A DNA stretch of 39,968 nt from Nitrospinaceae bacterium (GTDB lineage: Bacteria > Nitrospinota > Nitrospinia > Nitrospinales > Nitrospinaceae). Numbering within the stretch: position 1 is the first letter of the stretch; every line of letters starts with the position of its first letter. Made by a program: the position numbers and the translations under genes. The DNA lies in the NCBI GenBank assembly GCA_029261395.1, contig JAJDBJ010000077.1:1-39968 (forward strand). The letters are read 5' to 3'. The notes beneath the pieces were generated by a model. The model saw only the letters and a program-made list of their open reading frames with translations. It did no database searches and was not told the DNA's origin. Below are positions 1 through 8,981 of the stretch, in pieces.

Positions 1-1
1 C

Positions 2-589
2 AAGGCCCAAAACATGCCGCAGGACAACATCCTGCGCGCCATCAAAAAGGGTTCCGGCGAACTGGAAGGCGTCAATTACGAAGAGATCACTTACGAGGGT
101 TACGGTCCCGGCGGGGCGGCCATCCTGATTGAAGCGATGACGGATAACAAGAACCGCACAGTCGGCGAAGTCCGCACCATCCTCGGCAAAAACGGCGGCA
201 ATATGGGGGAATCCGGTTGCGTCGCCTACCTGTTCGAGAAGAAGGGGCTCATGGTGGTTCCCGGCGACGCAATGGACGAGGACGCGCTGATGGAACTGGT
301 GCTGGAGGCCGGGGCGGACGATCTGCAAAACGTCGACGGCCATTACGAAATCCTCACCTCCAAAGACAATTTCCACGCGGTCCATACATTACTCGAAGAG
401 AAAGGGATCCCAATGGAGGTCGCCGAGTTGACTGCCATTCCGAGCAACACCATTCCAATGGATGAGAAACACGGCAAGGCGATGTTGCGGGTGATGGATC
501 TGCTGGAGGACCACGACGACGTGCAGAAAGCCTATTCCAATTTCGATATCACCGACGAGGTCATGGCGGCCATCGAAGCGGATTCTTAG
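2..589 (+). CDS. yebC: YebC/PmpR-family regulator or translation factor, 5'-truncated
   Basis: Cytosolic YebC/TACO1-family protein. Members are described as DNA-binding transcriptional regulators and, more recently, as factors that relieve ribosome stalling. The reading frame enters from the left edge (K-A-Q-N-M-P-Q-D-N), which matches the family's N-terminal A-x-N-M-P-x-D-N-I-x-R-A-I segment. About the first 55-60 residues of a roughly 250-residue protein therefore lie outside the window. The core GPGG at residues 31-34 after the internal Met, and the stretch E-x-R-T-I-L-x-K-x-G-G-N-M-G, are characteristic. The gene lies upstream of ruvC, the usual yebC-ruvCAB arrangement. The stop TAG is followed at once by an interspersed repeat. 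The internal ATG at position 14 is not the true start. Family assignment is secure; which molecular role applies is not shown here. Confidence 0.95.
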   Translation, partial: KAQNMPQDNILRAIKKGSGELEGVNYEEITYEGYGPGGAAILIEAMTDNKNRTVGEVRTILGKNGGNMGESGCVAYLFEKKGLMVVPGDAMDEDALMELVLEAGADDLQNVDGHYEILTSKDNFHAVHTLLEEKGIPMEVAELTAIPSNTIPMDEKHGKAMLRVMDLLEDHDDVQKAYSNFDITDEVMAAIEADS

Positions 590-811
590 AACCCAAATTG
601 ACCACAGATGAACACAGATAAACACAGATTAGTTTGTATGAGATTTTAATGGATCTCCCCTCCTTACGAAGGAGGGGATACAGGGGAGGTTATGATAAAC
701 ATTTCCTTCAAAATCCACCCCACCTTTATCCTCCCCTTGGTAAGGGGAGGAACTATTTAGATCGTTGTCATAAATTTTTTCCTGCTCATCCTGTTATCCT
801 GTCAAAATTTT
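590..811. repeat. Repeat-filled spacer between yebC and ruvC
   Basis: This 241-nt gap holds no gene. In order it contains: a 40-nt element (590-629) whose reverse complement recurs at 27101-27140 with two mismatches; a palindrome of CCCCTCCTT/AAGGAGGGG type (657-677) followed by ATACAGGGGAGGTTAT, which recurs inverted near 35731-35777; a second palindrome, CCTCCCCTTGGTAAGGGGAGG, cut here as 730-750; and a CTCATCCTGTTATCCTGTC motif (about 785-803) resembling one at 18838-18855. The palindromes could form hairpins that separate yebC from ruvC expression, but there is no U-tract typical of an intrinsic terminator. Confidence 0.8.
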
Positions 812-830
812 AAGTGGAGAATTCATCCTT

Positions 831-1328
831 ATGCGCGTCATGGGAATCGATCCCGGAAGTCTCTGCACCGGTTACGGCATTGTCGAAGAGACCGGCGGAC
901 AGCTGACGAGTATTCACTTCGGAAGTATTGCCAGTAAATCGAAGAGCCCGTTCCCGCAGAGGCTGAAATCCATTTACGATGGCCTGGTCTCGGCGATGGC
1001 GGAATTTCAACCGGATGCCGTGGCGGTGGAGGATATCTTTTTCGCGACCAATGCCAAATCGACCATCAAGCTGGGGCAGACGCGCGGTGTCGCCCTGCTC
1101 GCCGCCGCTCAGGCGGATATCGATCTGGCCGAGTATTCGCCGCTGGAGGTCAAGCAGTCCGTGGTAGGCTATGGACGGGCAGACAAAAATCAGGTGCGCG
1201 ACATGGTGACGGCGATCCTCAAACTGAAAACCAAACCGGAACCGCTTGACGTCTCGGACGCGTTGGCGGTCGCCATCTGCCACCTGCATTCGTATCAGGC
1301 GCGGGCGCGGCTGAAAACGGGAGTGTGA
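831..1328 (+). CDS. ruvC: Crossover junction endodeoxyribonuclease RuvC
   Basis: Holliday-junction resolvase that nicks two opposing strands of four-way junctions during recombinational repair, acting with RuvAB. The 165-residue length is normal. The four acidic catalytic residues are visible: D7 in GIDPGS, E67 in VAVEDIFF, and D140/D143 in the C-terminal DVSDALAVA motif. The ATG is preceded by a purine-rich AGTGGAG about 11 nt upstream. ruvA starts 4 nt after the stop, so the two are probably co-transcribed. Nothing unusual was seen. Confidence 0.97.
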   Translation: MRVMGIDPGSLCTGYGIVEETGGQLTSIHFGSIASKSKSPFPQRLKSIYDGLVSAMAEFQPDAVAVEDIFFATNAKSTIKLGQTRGVALLAAAQADIDLAEYSPLEVKQSVVGYGRADKNQVRDMVTAILKLKTKPEPLDVSDALAVAICHLHSYQARARLKTGV

Positions 1329-1332
1329 CGGC

Positions 1333-1941
1333 ATGATTGCGCGTCTCAAAGGCCAGCTGATTGAGAAGTCCCCGATCTCCCTGGTGGTCGATGTACAGGG
1401 CGTGGGCTACGAAGTGTTCATTCCGCTGACCGTTTATTACGAATTGCCGGAGTGCGGTGCGGCGGTCTCGCTTTATATTCATACGCGGATGCGGGAGGAG
1501 TCGCTCAAGCTGTTCGGCTTCATCAAGGAAGCCGACAAGCAGATGTTCGAACTGCTGACGCGCATCAGCAAGGTCGGCCCGAAAATCGCGCTGGCGTTTC
1601 TGTCCGGCATGACGGCGCAGGAGTTGACGCAGGCCGTGTTCAGCGATGACATTGCCACCCTCAGCGCTATTCCGGGTGTCGGACGCAAAACCGCCGAGCG
1701 GCTGGCGCTGGAGCTGAAAGACAAGTTATCGGAACTGAATCTGCAACCGGAAGCTGTCACTGCGACAGCGAGCGCCGACAGTATTCCGGGCGGCGGCCTC
1801 AAGGACGATGCAGTATCGGCGCTGGTCAACCTGGGATACAAAAAAGCGCAGGCCGAGCAGGCGCTGAAGAAAGTCTGGCGGGACGAAGCCAAGCCCTCGC
1901 TCGAAGAATTGATCCGCGACAGTTTGAACTGTCTGTCTTGA
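1333..1941 (+). CDS. ruvA: Holliday junction branch migration protein RuvA
   Basis: DNA-binding subunit of the RuvAB branch-migration motor; it tetramerises on Holliday junctions and loads RuvB. The 202-residue protein begins MIARLKGQL, the typical OB-fold N terminus. It has two helix-hairpin-helix motifs (KVGPKIALAFLS near residue 78 and IPGVGRKTAERLALELK near 113). The C-terminal UBA-like domain that contacts RuvB begins with KDDAVSALVNLGY. It lies 4 nt after ruvC and 10 nt before ruvB, which indicates one operon. Confidence 0.97.
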   Translation: MIARLKGQLIEKSPISLVVDVQGVGYEVFIPLTVYYELPECGAAVSLYIHTRMREESLKLFGFIKEADKQMFELLTRISKVGPKIALAFLSGMTAQELTQAVFSDDIATLSAIPGVGRKTAERLALELKDKLSELNLQPEAVTATASADSIPGGGLKDDAVSALVNLGYKKAQAEQALKKVWRDEAKPSLEELIRDSLNCLS

Positions 1942-1951
1942 AGGATAACGC

Positions 1952-2995
1952 ATGACGATAGAACGCGACATTCCACCCGACCGCGACATGGACTCTGCCG
2001 TCGCTCCACAGGAAACGGTGTACGAGACGAAACTGCGTCCGAATACCTTCGACGATTACACCGGCCAGGAGCAGATCAAACAGAATCTCCATATCTCCAT
2101 TTCCGCCGCGAAGATGCGCAAGGAACCGCTCGATCATGTGTTGTTCTACGGACCGCCCGGCCTCGGCAAAACCACGCTGGCGCACATCATCGCATCGGAG
2201 ATGGGATCGAACCTGAAAACCACGTCCGGCCCGGTGATCGAAAAGTCGGGTGACCTGGCGGCTCTGCTGACCAATCTACAGCCGGACGATATTTTGTTCA
2301 TCGACGAGATTCACCGCCTGCCCAAACAGATCGAGGAAATTCTGTACCCGGCGATGGAAGATTACCAGTTGGATATCATGATCGGGCAGGGACCGAGTGC
2401 GCGTTCGATCAAACTCGAACTGCCGCCGTTCACGCTGGTGGGCGCGACCACACGGGCGGGATCGTTGACCTCTCCCCTGCGCGACCGTTTCGGCGTGGTG
2501 CATCGTCTCGACTTTTACTCGGCGGAGGATTTAAGCACGATCCTGCACCGCTCAGCGAAAATCCTCGATGTCGAAATGACCGAAACGGGATGCCAGGAAA
2601 TCTCCCGACGTTCGCGCGGCACCCCGCGCATCGCCAACCGTTTACTGCGGCGCGTGCGCGACTACGCCCAGGTGAAGGGCGACGGCAGCATCAATCCGGA
2701 GATCGCCGACAAGGCACTGGCGTTGATGGAAGTGGATCACGCCGGGCTGGACAAGATGGATCACAAACTACTGCTGACGCTAATCGACCAGTTCAAGGGT
2801 GGCCCGGTGGGGGTGGAAAGCCTCGCCGCCTCCATCCACGAAGAACGCGAAACCATCGAAGACGTCTACGAACCGTATCTTCTGCAAATGGGATTCCTCC
2901 ACCGCACCCCACGCGGACGCGTCGCCACAGCTCTGGCGTACGAACATTTCGGCAAAACCCTACCCAGCCAAAATTCTCAAAACTCCTTGTTCTAA
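1952..2995 (+). CDS. ruvB: Holliday junction ATPase RuvB
   Basis: AAA+ motor that drives branch migration with RuvA. The length is 347 residues. Walker [10 protein letters not shown] lies at residues 67-75; Walker B is LFIDEIHRL; the sensor and arginine-finger region [15 protein letters not shown] and the C-terminal winged-helix domain with TPRGRVAT are present. RBS AAGGATAA precedes ATG 1952. It closes the yebC-ruvCAB cluster; an interspersed repeat begins within 10 nt of its stop. Confidence 0.97.
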   Translation: MTIERDIPPDRDMDSAVAPQETVYETKLRPNTFDDYTGQEQIKQNLHISISAAKMRKEPLDHVLFYGPPGLGKTTLAHIIASEMGSNLKTTSGPVIEKSGDLAALLTNLQPDDILFIDEIHRLPKQIEEILYPAMEDYQLDIMIGQGPSARSIKLELPPFTLVGATTRAGSLTSPLRDRFGVVHRLDFYSAEDLSTILHRSAKILDVEMTETGCQEISRRSRGTPRIANRLLRRVRDYAQVKGDGSINPEIADKALALMEVDHAGLDKMDHKLLLTLIDQFKGGPVGVESLAASIHEERETIEDVYEPYLLQMGFLHRTPRGRVATALAYEHFGKTLPSQNSQNSLF

Positions 2996-3000
2996 CTCTT

Positions 3001-3060
3001 CCCCAGAGGGGGAATTTGCTGACGGGTAACGGCGGACGACGACCGTTGAGCGCAACTCAG
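3001..3060 (-). repeat. Interspersed repeat R1, copy a
   Basis: Read on the minus strand this copy contains TTGCGCTCAACGGTCGTC followed by GCCGTTACCCGTCAGC. The same pattern recurs at 8775-8820, 8839-8889 and, with a different middle, 20114-20166. It fills the space between the convergent ruvB and PHP genes. No coding potential was seen. Confidence 0.7.
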
Positions 3061-3064
3061 GGTT

Positions 3065-3967
3065 TTAGATTTGCTCCGGCGCTTCGCCGGTCCAAACTTT
3101 TTGGAAGCGTGGTAGGAACGAGTCGTCCATTTTGGTGGTGCCCAGCATGTCGGGCGTCTGGTAGGTGGTGAAGCCGTGGAAATCGCGGCTACCGGTGGGG
3201 ATCATGTCGTACTCATCGGCGAGGTCGAGGAAGTATTGCACCTTGCCGGTTTTCTCGTGGTGAGGGTAGATGCATTCCAGGCCGAGTAATCCCTTGGCCT
3301 TTAAATCCTCCACCATTTCCGGTACAGCTTCCTGTTTTCTGCCCTTGTCCGGGTTGTAAAGAGAGTAGGTCCGCTCGCCGGGATGCGCGAGGACCGGCAC
3401 ACCGTTACTGGCGCGCACCATACTCAAGGCTTCTTCAATTTTCAGGTTATCTTTTTCGACATTGTATTTGACCAAATATTTTTCGAATGCGGCATTGGTA
3501 CTTTTGACGATTCCGAGACGAACCATCTCGCGCGCCAGATGCGGCCGCGCCAGCACCCCTTCCGACCCTTTCTTCACGTTGTCGAACGTGATTGTTCCGC
3601 GAAAGCGATCGGGAATCACCTCATTGATCTTGGCAATCAGTTGGTGCATGCGATCTTCGCGGGCTTCTTTCATCGTCTCGACACGGTCCCACAAATCCGG
3701 AAGTATGGCATCGAGAGATTTAAAATAGGACAACAGATGCAGATTGAAATCGCGGTACTGGACAGTGATCTCGATGCCGCAAAATGCGAAGATTCCGGAG
3801 TCTTTTGCGGCATCCATGAACTCCGGCAGACCCGAAAAGGTATCGTGATCGGTCAACGCCATGATGCCCACGCCATTTTTTTTACCGATATCAATCAGCG
3901 CGGCCGGCGCAAACTCGCCATCGGAAAAAACGGAGTGCATGTGAATTTCAGATTTGCGTGTGGTCAT
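3065..3967 (-). CDS. PHP-domain metallophosphoesterase (TrpH/YciV/RNase AM-like)
   Basis: Cytosolic phosphoesterase of the polymerase-and-histidinol-phosphatase superfamily. Relatives include E. coli YciV (RNase AM), which trims short 5' RNA ends and hydrolyses 3',5'-nucleotide bisphosphates. The 300-residue protein shows the metal-binding pattern: HMHSVFSDG near residues 9-17, ALTDHDTFSG near 37-46, GIEIT near 64, LARPHLAREM near 139, LAHPGE near 194, and DFHG near 262. All expected His/Asp positions appear intact. ATG 3967 is the first Met in frame. It is transcribed alone on the minus strand, convergent with ruvB. The fold is clear; the substrate is inferred only from family membership. 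Confidence 0.88.
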   Translation of the reverse strand: MTTRKSEIHMHSVFSDGEFAPAALIDIGKKNGVGIMALTDHDTFSGLPEFMDAAKDSGIFAFCGIEITVQYRDFNLHLLSYFKSLDAILPDLWDRVETMKEAREDRMHQLIAKINEVIPDRFRGTITFDNVKKGSEGVLARPHLAREMVRLGIVKSTNAAFEKYLVKYNVEKDNLKIEEALSMVRASNGVPVLAHPGERTYSLYNPDKGRKQEAVPEMVEDLKAKGLLGLECIYPHHEKTGKVQYFLDLADEYDMIPTGSRDFHGFTTYQTPDMLGTTKMDDSFLPRFQKVWTGEAPEQI

Positions 3968-4164
3968 GGGTCCTCACAAAAGAGATGAGGCGCGAAGAAG
4001 ATCATTGCCTCGTGTATCCATATTAGCTTCTTTTACGCTCAAAAGAAACGAATCACCTTGAAAAACAGCCGTTTTCCCGGATGTTCTTTCATTTCCCAAC
4101 GCCCGTGCCATGATGTAAAATTGTAGAACCATTGATTTACGCACTCCACCATGAGGAAGAACTC

Positions 4165-5505
4165 TTGCGCCCACACAACCGAATCCTAAAAATTCCCAAG
4201 GCCGTCATGGTCCTTCTGGTGACGCTTTTGATGAGCTGTACCGCTCTTCCCGATCAGCCCGAACCTCAGTCCGGTGAGGTGTTCATCATCTATTCGGGAA
4301 ACGCGCTGGGCGAGCTCAAACCCTGCGGCTGTGACAAGGAGGAAGACCAGGGCGGCATTGAGCGCCGCATGAGTTATCTGAAACATGTCATCCCACAGGA
4401 ACCCAACACACTGCTTGTCGATCTGGGAGACAACTTCAAGGGATCGACCCGGCAAGGCAAACTCAAGTCGCAGACCATGATGCAGGCCCTGGGGCAGATG
4501 AACTATGACGCCATCACTCTGGGCGACAAGGATCTGCTGTACGGCAACGGGTTTCTCGGCGGCATAGCCAACATCCCGTGGGTGGCCGCCAACCTGCAAC
4601 TGGAAGGACTCGCCCTGCCGCCTTCGCGCACCAAGGTGCTGGCCAATGGCTTGAAAGTGTTCATCACCGCCGTGGCCGATCCGGATCTTTTTTACGCGTC
4701 TCCCGATTCCAACGTCAAGCTGAGCGATCCCGTGGTGGCATTACAGCAACAAATCGACACCGCCCGCAAGAATGATTCGCCGGACCTGATCGTGGTCCTC
4801 ACCCATATGCCGCGCGACAAGGGAATAAAATTTCTGGAAGTGCCCGGCGTTGATATCGTCATCAACGGTCATATTGAAACGGATAACGATTTGATCGACA
4901 TGACCCCGGTAGAACGGAACGGAAAAATATTCGTCCAGCCCGGACCCTTGGGACAGAAAATGGGGGAGTTGCGAGTCCGTATCAATCCGGATGGTGACAA
5001 ATCATTTCAGCAGAAAATGGTGCGCCTCGGGTCAAAGGCGCCGATGGACCCGGAAATGACGCAATTATACGACGCCTACAACGCGGAAGTGGAGGAGCTG
5101 TTCATGGCCACCCTGGCCGCCAAGCGCAAGCAAAAACAGAATCGAGTCTACGCAACGGACCAGGTCTGCCTGACCTGCCACGCCAGGGAACATGGCCTCT
5201 GGTCGAAGACGGGTCACAGCCGGGCTTACGCGGCGCTTGAGGAAGCAAACAAATCGTTCGACCCGGAGTGTCTGGCCTGCCATACCACCGGCTTTGAGAA
5301 ACCGGGCGGCTTCATCAGTGAAATCGACACGCCGAAACTCAAAAATGTACAATGCGAAATGTGCCACGGCGCGCGCTTGGAGCATACCCAAAACCCGCAA
5401 GGGGGATTCGCGAAGGAAGCCAGGGCGGCCTGCGGCAAATGTCATGTCAAAAAACACAGCCCAAAATTCAATTTTAGCCAGTATTGGCCGCGTATCAGGC
5501 ACTGA
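4165..5505 (+). CDS. Lipoprotein: metallophosphatase-like domain fused to tetraheme cytochrome c
   Basis: Probable periplasm-facing lipoprotein. I place the start at TTG 4165 because GAGGAAG lies six nucleotides upstream, and because this start gives a basic N terminus, a short hydrophobic stretch and the lipobox LLMSC. The frame is open upstream to TTG 4132, and ATG 4207 is an alternative. The N-terminal part (about 40-300) resembles 5'-nucleotidase/calcineurin-like phosphoesterases (LLVDLGDNF, ITLGDKDLLYG, VLTHMPRDKG, VINGHIE). The usual first D-x-H motif is replaced by SGNALGELKPCGC and the usual GNHE/D by GDKD, so metal binding or hydrolysis may be altered. The C-terminal part has four CxxCH haem sites at residues 335, 369, 397 and 423 (CLTCH, CLACH, CEMCH, CGKCH), like cytochrome c554-type proteins. 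Downstream are a DsbA-like protein and an S41 protease. Electron transfer is likely; any phosphatase activity is uncertain. Confidence 0.85.
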   Translation: MRPHNRILKIPKAVMVLLVTLLMSCTALPDQPEPQSGEVFIIYSGNALGELKPCGCDKEEDQGGIERRMSYLKHVIPQEPNTLLVDLGDNFKGSTRQGKLKSQTMMQALGQMNYDAITLGDKDLLYGNGFLGGIANIPWVAANLQLEGLALPPSRTKVLANGLKVFITAVADPDLFYASPDSNVKLSDPVVALQQQIDTARKNDSPDLIVVLTHMPRDKGIKFLEVPGVDIVINGHIETDNDLIDMTPVERNGKIFVQPGPLGQKMGELRVRINPDGDKSFQQKMVRLGSKAPMDPEMTQLYDAYNAEVEELFMATLAAKRKQKQNRVYATDQVCLTCHAREHGLWSKTGHSRAYAALEEANKSFDPECLACHTTGFEKPGGFISEIDTPKLKNVQCEMCHGARLEHTQNPQGGFAKEARAACGKCHVKKHSPKFNFSQYWPRIRH

Positions 5506-5585
5506 AAATTTCCTGTCGAAGGGATGGCATAACCACCCCCTTTTCCCATATAATAGAAGTACATTCAATCCTATTGGGAGTTTCC

Positions 5586-6254
5586 ATGAGATACGCTACC
5601 GCCATCATTTGTTGCACGTTACTTGCATTCCTGACCTCCGGGAGTGTGGCACTATCCGCCGACAAAAACACCCGCCCGCCGGTGAAATTGGATCAGGTAC
5701 CCGGAGTCAAGGGCAAGTACCAGCTTTTGGGCAAGGCGGATGGGCTCAAAGGAGCCAAACAGATTGAGATGATTGAGTTTTTTAATTATTCCTGCGGCCA
5801 CTGTTACAAGTTTTTAAAAGCTTCCGAGCGGCTTCATAAAAAATATAAAGGCAAACTCCTGCACAAAAAATCCCCCATCTATTGGGGAGAACAGACCCCC
5901 TACCCGGCGATGGCGTTCTACATTGCAGACGAACAGGGAATAGAGGAAAAATTCACCCAGGAGTTGTTTGACACCAATTTTCAGTTGAACGTCAATATCT
6001 TCCAACCCCGCGTTCTCAAACTCCTTGCCAAGGATCACGGCATCGAGAAAGAAATGATGGAGGGCATGCAGTCCTCCTCCATAAAATCCAAGGTTCAAAA
6101 TTCGCTGGCACTGGCCCAACAATACAAAGCCAACGAAACGCCAACGGTCATCATCAACGAAACCTTAAAAGTGACTCCAAGTATTTCCGGGGGCAGCATC
6201 GAAATGATGACAGACAACCTGGAAGTTATTTTTGACAGCATCTTAAACCCGTGA
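5586..6254 (+). CDS. DsbA-like thiol:disulfide oxidoreductase, periplasmic
   Basis: Thioredoxin-fold protein with signal peptide MRYATAIICCTLLAFLTSGS, cleaved near ALSA. The active site is C70-G-H-C73 in the context FNYSCGHCYKF, and the cis-proline loop NETPTVII is present. CGHC is typical of DsbA-type oxidases or isomerases of the periplasm. ATG 5586 is chosen over the longer upstream frame because TTGGGAG lies just before it and the signal peptide starts there. The gene follows a tetraheme cytochrome and overlaps the start of the S41 protease gene by 4 nt (GTGA). It could help fold the neighbouring exported proteins; that is inference. Confidence 0.9.
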   Translation: MRYATAIICCTLLAFLTSGSVALSADKNTRPPVKLDQVPGVKGKYQLLGKADGLKGAKQIEMIEFFNYSCGHCYKFLKASERLHKKYKGKLLHKKSPIYWGEQTPYPAMAFYIADEQGIEEKFTQELFDTNFQLNVNIFQPRVLKLLAKDHGIEKEMMEGMQSSSIKSKVQNSLALAQQYKANETPTVIINETLKVTPSISGGSIEMMTDNLEVIFDSILNP

Positions 6255-7840
6255 TCCCCATAACTATGCGCAAATCATTCAGCTTGAAAAATTTATTGGG
6301 GATGACTTTTATTCTCCTGACCGTTTTCGCGGCCAACCCCATTGGCTTTCAGTCCGGCCCCTTCCAGGCCCAGCCGGCTCATGCCGGTTTCTTCGATGAC
6401 GATCTGGATGTATTTGATGAAGTCCTGGACCTGGTAGCTGGCAATTACGTTTACCCGCCGGATTTCAAAAAACTGTTCACCGCCGCAACCGATGCCATGT
6501 TGAAAACGGTGGAAAAAGAGGAGCTTGCTGTTACTTCCGTGCATACAGGCAAGACCCTCGAAACCAATGGCAAGAAATTCAGTTATCAGTTGAGCTTCAA
6601 TAAAGATGAAAATATGAAGGCTCTGCAGGGCGTTTATGATTTCATCAGTCGGGAGTTCAAAGGCAAGGTCTCCAAAAAAGATTTGGAAAAAGCCGGCATC
6701 GACGGGTTGATGGATTCCCTGGACCCTTATTCGCTTTATATGGATAAGGAGGAATTTGAAGCCTCCATGAGAGATACCGAGGGCGAGTACGGCGGAGTGG
6801 GCATGGTCATCACATTGGTCGATAACCAGTTGACCGTGGTGCGGGTCATCAAAAACTCCCCTTCAGATCGGGCGGGAATTCTTCCCAATGACATCATCAC
6901 ACGGGTGGACAAGCAGGAAATCAAGGGGATGCAGATTCATGAGCTGGCGGCAAAGCTCCGCGGCTACCCCAATACCCAGGTCAACATCGATGTCTTCCGG
7001 CCTTCCACCAAGGTCACCCAGCTCACCACGCTAACACGGGAAATTATTTCCATCGAAACGGTGCAATACAAATATCTGGGAGACCAGACGGGATACATCC
7101 GCATCAGCAGTTTTTCCAAGAAAACCGATGACCAGTTGGAAGCCGCCTTCGAAAAAGCGGAAAAAGACGGTGTGCAGGCGTTGGTTCTGGATCTTCGTGA
7201 CAACCCCGGCGGTCTGCTGAGTCAATCGGTCAAAGTCGCCAGCCACTTCCTCGAAGAGGGTCAGTTGGTTGTTTACACGCAAGGGCGTGACCGTCATGAT
7301 ACGCAACAATACGAATCCGTATACGACGACCGATGGCGCAAAAAACCATTGGCGGTCTTGATCAACGGTCATAGCGCCAGCGCATCGGAAATCGTCTCCG
7401 GGTCCCTCAAAGATGCAGGCAAAGCATTGATCCTGGGGGAACGCTCCTACGGCAAGGGGTCGGTACAGACCATTTTTCGCATGAGCGATTCGTCCGGCCT
7501 GCGCCTCACCACTTCCAAATATTACACACCGTCAGGAATCGATATCACCGTGAACGGGATCGCTCCTGAAATTCAAATCGAGCGGGATATCTCCGGTCTG
7601 CCCAGTGACAACGCACCTTCGGCCAAATCCAAAACCACTAAACCCCCGGTAATCAAACCCATTATCGTGAAAGAATCGGAGGTCCAGGACTTCCTCAAAA
7701 AACGAGGGGAAACGGTTAAGGGCGATACCGATCTACTGGTCGCGTTTGCCAAAATGACGATCAACAATCCACCCCAACCGACCAAGGGTCACGCCCTCGC
7801 CAAAGCCCGGGAACTGGCAAAAGACATGCACCATTATTGA
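6251..7840 (+). CDS. S41-family carboxy-terminal processing protease (CtpA/Tsp type)
   Basis: Periplasmic serine-lysine protease that degrades or trims proteins from their C termini. The N terminus has a signal sequence ending near QPAHA. A PDZ domain (about 178-255, with YGGVGMVI and SPSDRAGILPNDII) is followed by the catalytic core. S377 in NGHSASASEIV and K402 in YGKGSVQ form the dyad (Tsp-like 25-residue spacing). The C-terminal tail is lysine-rich and low in complexity before a final helical segment. The start is taken as GTG 6251, which overlaps the dsbA-like stop as GTGA and suggests translational coupling; ATG 6266 would shorten the leader by five residues. Length is 529 residues. Confidence 0.93.
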   Translation: MIPITMRKSFSLKNLLGMTFILLTVFAANPIGFQSGPFQAQPAHAGFFDDDLDVFDEVLDLVAGNYVYPPDFKKLFTAATDAMLKTVEKEELAVTSVHTGKTLETNGKKFSYQLSFNKDENMKALQGVYDFISREFKGKVSKKDLEKAGIDGLMDSLDPYSLYMDKEEFEASMRDTEGEYGGVGMVITLVDNQLTVVRVIKNSPSDRAGILPNDIITRVDKQEIKGMQIHELAAKLRGYPNTQVNIDVFRPSTKVTQLTTLTREIISIETVQYKYLGDQTGYIRISSFSKKTDDQLEAAFEKAEKDGVQALVLDLRDNPGGLLSQSVKVASHFLEEGQLVVYTQGRDRHDTQQYESVYDDRWRKKPLAVLINGHSASASEIVSGSLKDAGKALILGERSYGKGSVQTIFRMSDSSGLRLTTSKYYTPSGIDITVNGIAPEIQIERDISGLPSDNAPSAKSKTTKPPVIKPIIVKESEVQDFLKKRGETVKGDTDLLVAFAKMTINNPPQPTKGHALAKARELAKDMHHY

Positions 7841-7885
7841 TCCTTAAACTAAAAACAATTGACTGAAAGATGGAGTGATGCAGGA

Positions 7886-8128
7886 ATGAATATTATCGAT
7901 ATCGATTATGACAAGGGAATCGTCAAGAGCGACTTCAAGGAGTGGCAGATCGTTTGCAACGATGCCAACAAATTCCTGTTGTTGCAAAGAGAAGAAAACG
8001 GCCGGTTTCATGCGGCGGAAGCAGACGTCAAGAAGAAGCACCTCTGGGAAGTCAAAGAGATCACCTTCCGCGCGCCCGAGGGAGAAATCTATGTACTTGA
8101 AGAGGATTCGGGAATTACCAAGCTGTAA
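7886..8128 (+). CDS. Small conserved-looking cytosolic protein, function unknown
   Basis: 80-residue protein beginning MNIIDIDYDKGIVKSDF, acidic and without signal peptide or membrane segment. I chose ATG 7886: GGAG lies 10 nt upstream, whereas the longer frame from TTG 7859 has no ribosome binding site. It has no motif that I recognise. It sits 45 nt after the S41 protease gene and probably belongs to the same transcript. Alternating hydrophobic and charged residues suggest a small beta-rich domain. Confidence 0.7.
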   Translation: MNIIDIDYDKGIVKSDFKEWQIVCNDANKFLLLQREENGRFHAAEADVKKKHLWEVKEITFRAPEGEIYVLEEDSGITKL

Positions 8129-8175
8129 CCCGCCTATCCTATTCCATCCTTAACATAGTTTTAGCGAGTCAACCG

Positions 8176-8706
8176 TTAATCCTCGTCGTCCTCATCTTCG
8201 GCATCCTGATACTCGAAATCGTCGAGGTCGTCGATGTGCAGATGGCACAGGCGGGTCCGGCATTTCGCCTTTTTCAGAGCCTCAATCCCCTCTCGCCGCA
8301 CACGGTTGGCGCTGATGAACAGATGGGTGACCTTGGTCAGTACTTCAGATTCGGCAATGGCGATCGCCCCTTCGTCCTCGACGAGGTTTCCGTACAGCCC
8401 CAGCTTTTTCAGTTTGGCAAAATGAGGAGAGGTCGCTATCGCCTTCACCCCATCATCACTGATCACGTTGCCATACAGATCGAGTTCGGTCAGGTTCTTG
8501 AAATACTCACAGTTGGCGATATCCTTCGCCCCTTCATCGCTGATGCTGTTGTTGGGCAGACGCAGGGACCGCAGTTTACCGCGGCTCAATTGAGGCGATT
8601 GAGTCACCTCCCGCGCGCCCTTGTCCCCCAGATTATAATTGCTGAGGTCCAGACTCCGTTTGTCCGGACTGAGAAACTGTTTGATCAAATATTCGGTACT
8701 GGCCAC
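8176..8706 (-). CDS. Leucine-rich repeat protein, ribonuclease-inhibitor type
   Basis: 176-residue cytosolic protein with about five LRRs of the RI-like class. Repeats carry the pattern L-x-x-L-x-L-x-x-N-x-I-x-D-x-G-A-x-x-I-A (for example LTELDLYGNVISDDGVKAIA and LKKLGLYGNLVEDEGAIAIA). Such repeats form a curved protein-binding surface. The tail is strongly acidic (DAEDEDDED). The start is GTG 8706, preceded by AAGGAAGGG about 9 nt upstream. No enzyme domain or signal peptide is present. The binding partner cannot be read from the sequence. Confidence 0.85.
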   Translation of the reverse strand: MASTEYLIKQFLSPDKRSLDLSNYNLGDKGAREVTQSPQLSRGKLRSLRLPNNSISDEGAKDIANCEYFKNLTELDLYGNVISDDGVKAIATSPHFAKLKKLGLYGNLVEDEGAIAIAESEVLTKVTHLFISANRVRREGIEALKKAKCRTRLCHLHIDDLDDFEYQDAEDEDDED

Positions 8707-8744
8707 TGATTAATTCCCTTCCTTGATAACGGCGAATCGCCGCA

Positions 8745-8925
8745 GACCAGCGTGACGCTGGACCCATTTTTAATTTGCGCTTAACAATCATAACCTGCCG
8801 TTAACTGTCAGCCAGTTGCCAGCGGGGGCTACCCCACATTGCGCTCAACGATCATCGTTTGCCGTTAACCGTCAACCATTTGCCCCTCCTGCTAAGGAGC
8901 ACCAGAGGGGGCGAATTCATAAGAT
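8745..8925. repeat. Tandem R1 repeats and a small GC palindrome
   Basis: The 275-nt gap between the LRR and permease genes holds a CCAGCGTGACGCTGG palindrome (about 8749-8763) and two R1 copies in the same orientation (8775-8820 and 8839-8889), sharing TTGCGCT-AAC-ATCAT and TGCCGTTAAC-GTCA. A CCCCTCCTGCTAAGGAGCACC segment follows. The CCAGCG...CGCTGG element recurs near 17102 and 17202. No gene was seen. Confidence 0.7.
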
Positions 8926-8981
8926 AATCGGTCATTTGGGAAAGTATACCACAGGTCGAAGGGCCGTTTGTCACCCGGAAA

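Noticed and set aside
3974-4174. 66-codon minus-strand frame upstream of the PHP gene
   Set aside because: It overlaps the start region and RBS of the cytochrome lipoprotein gene, has no RBS of its own and no protein-like pattern.
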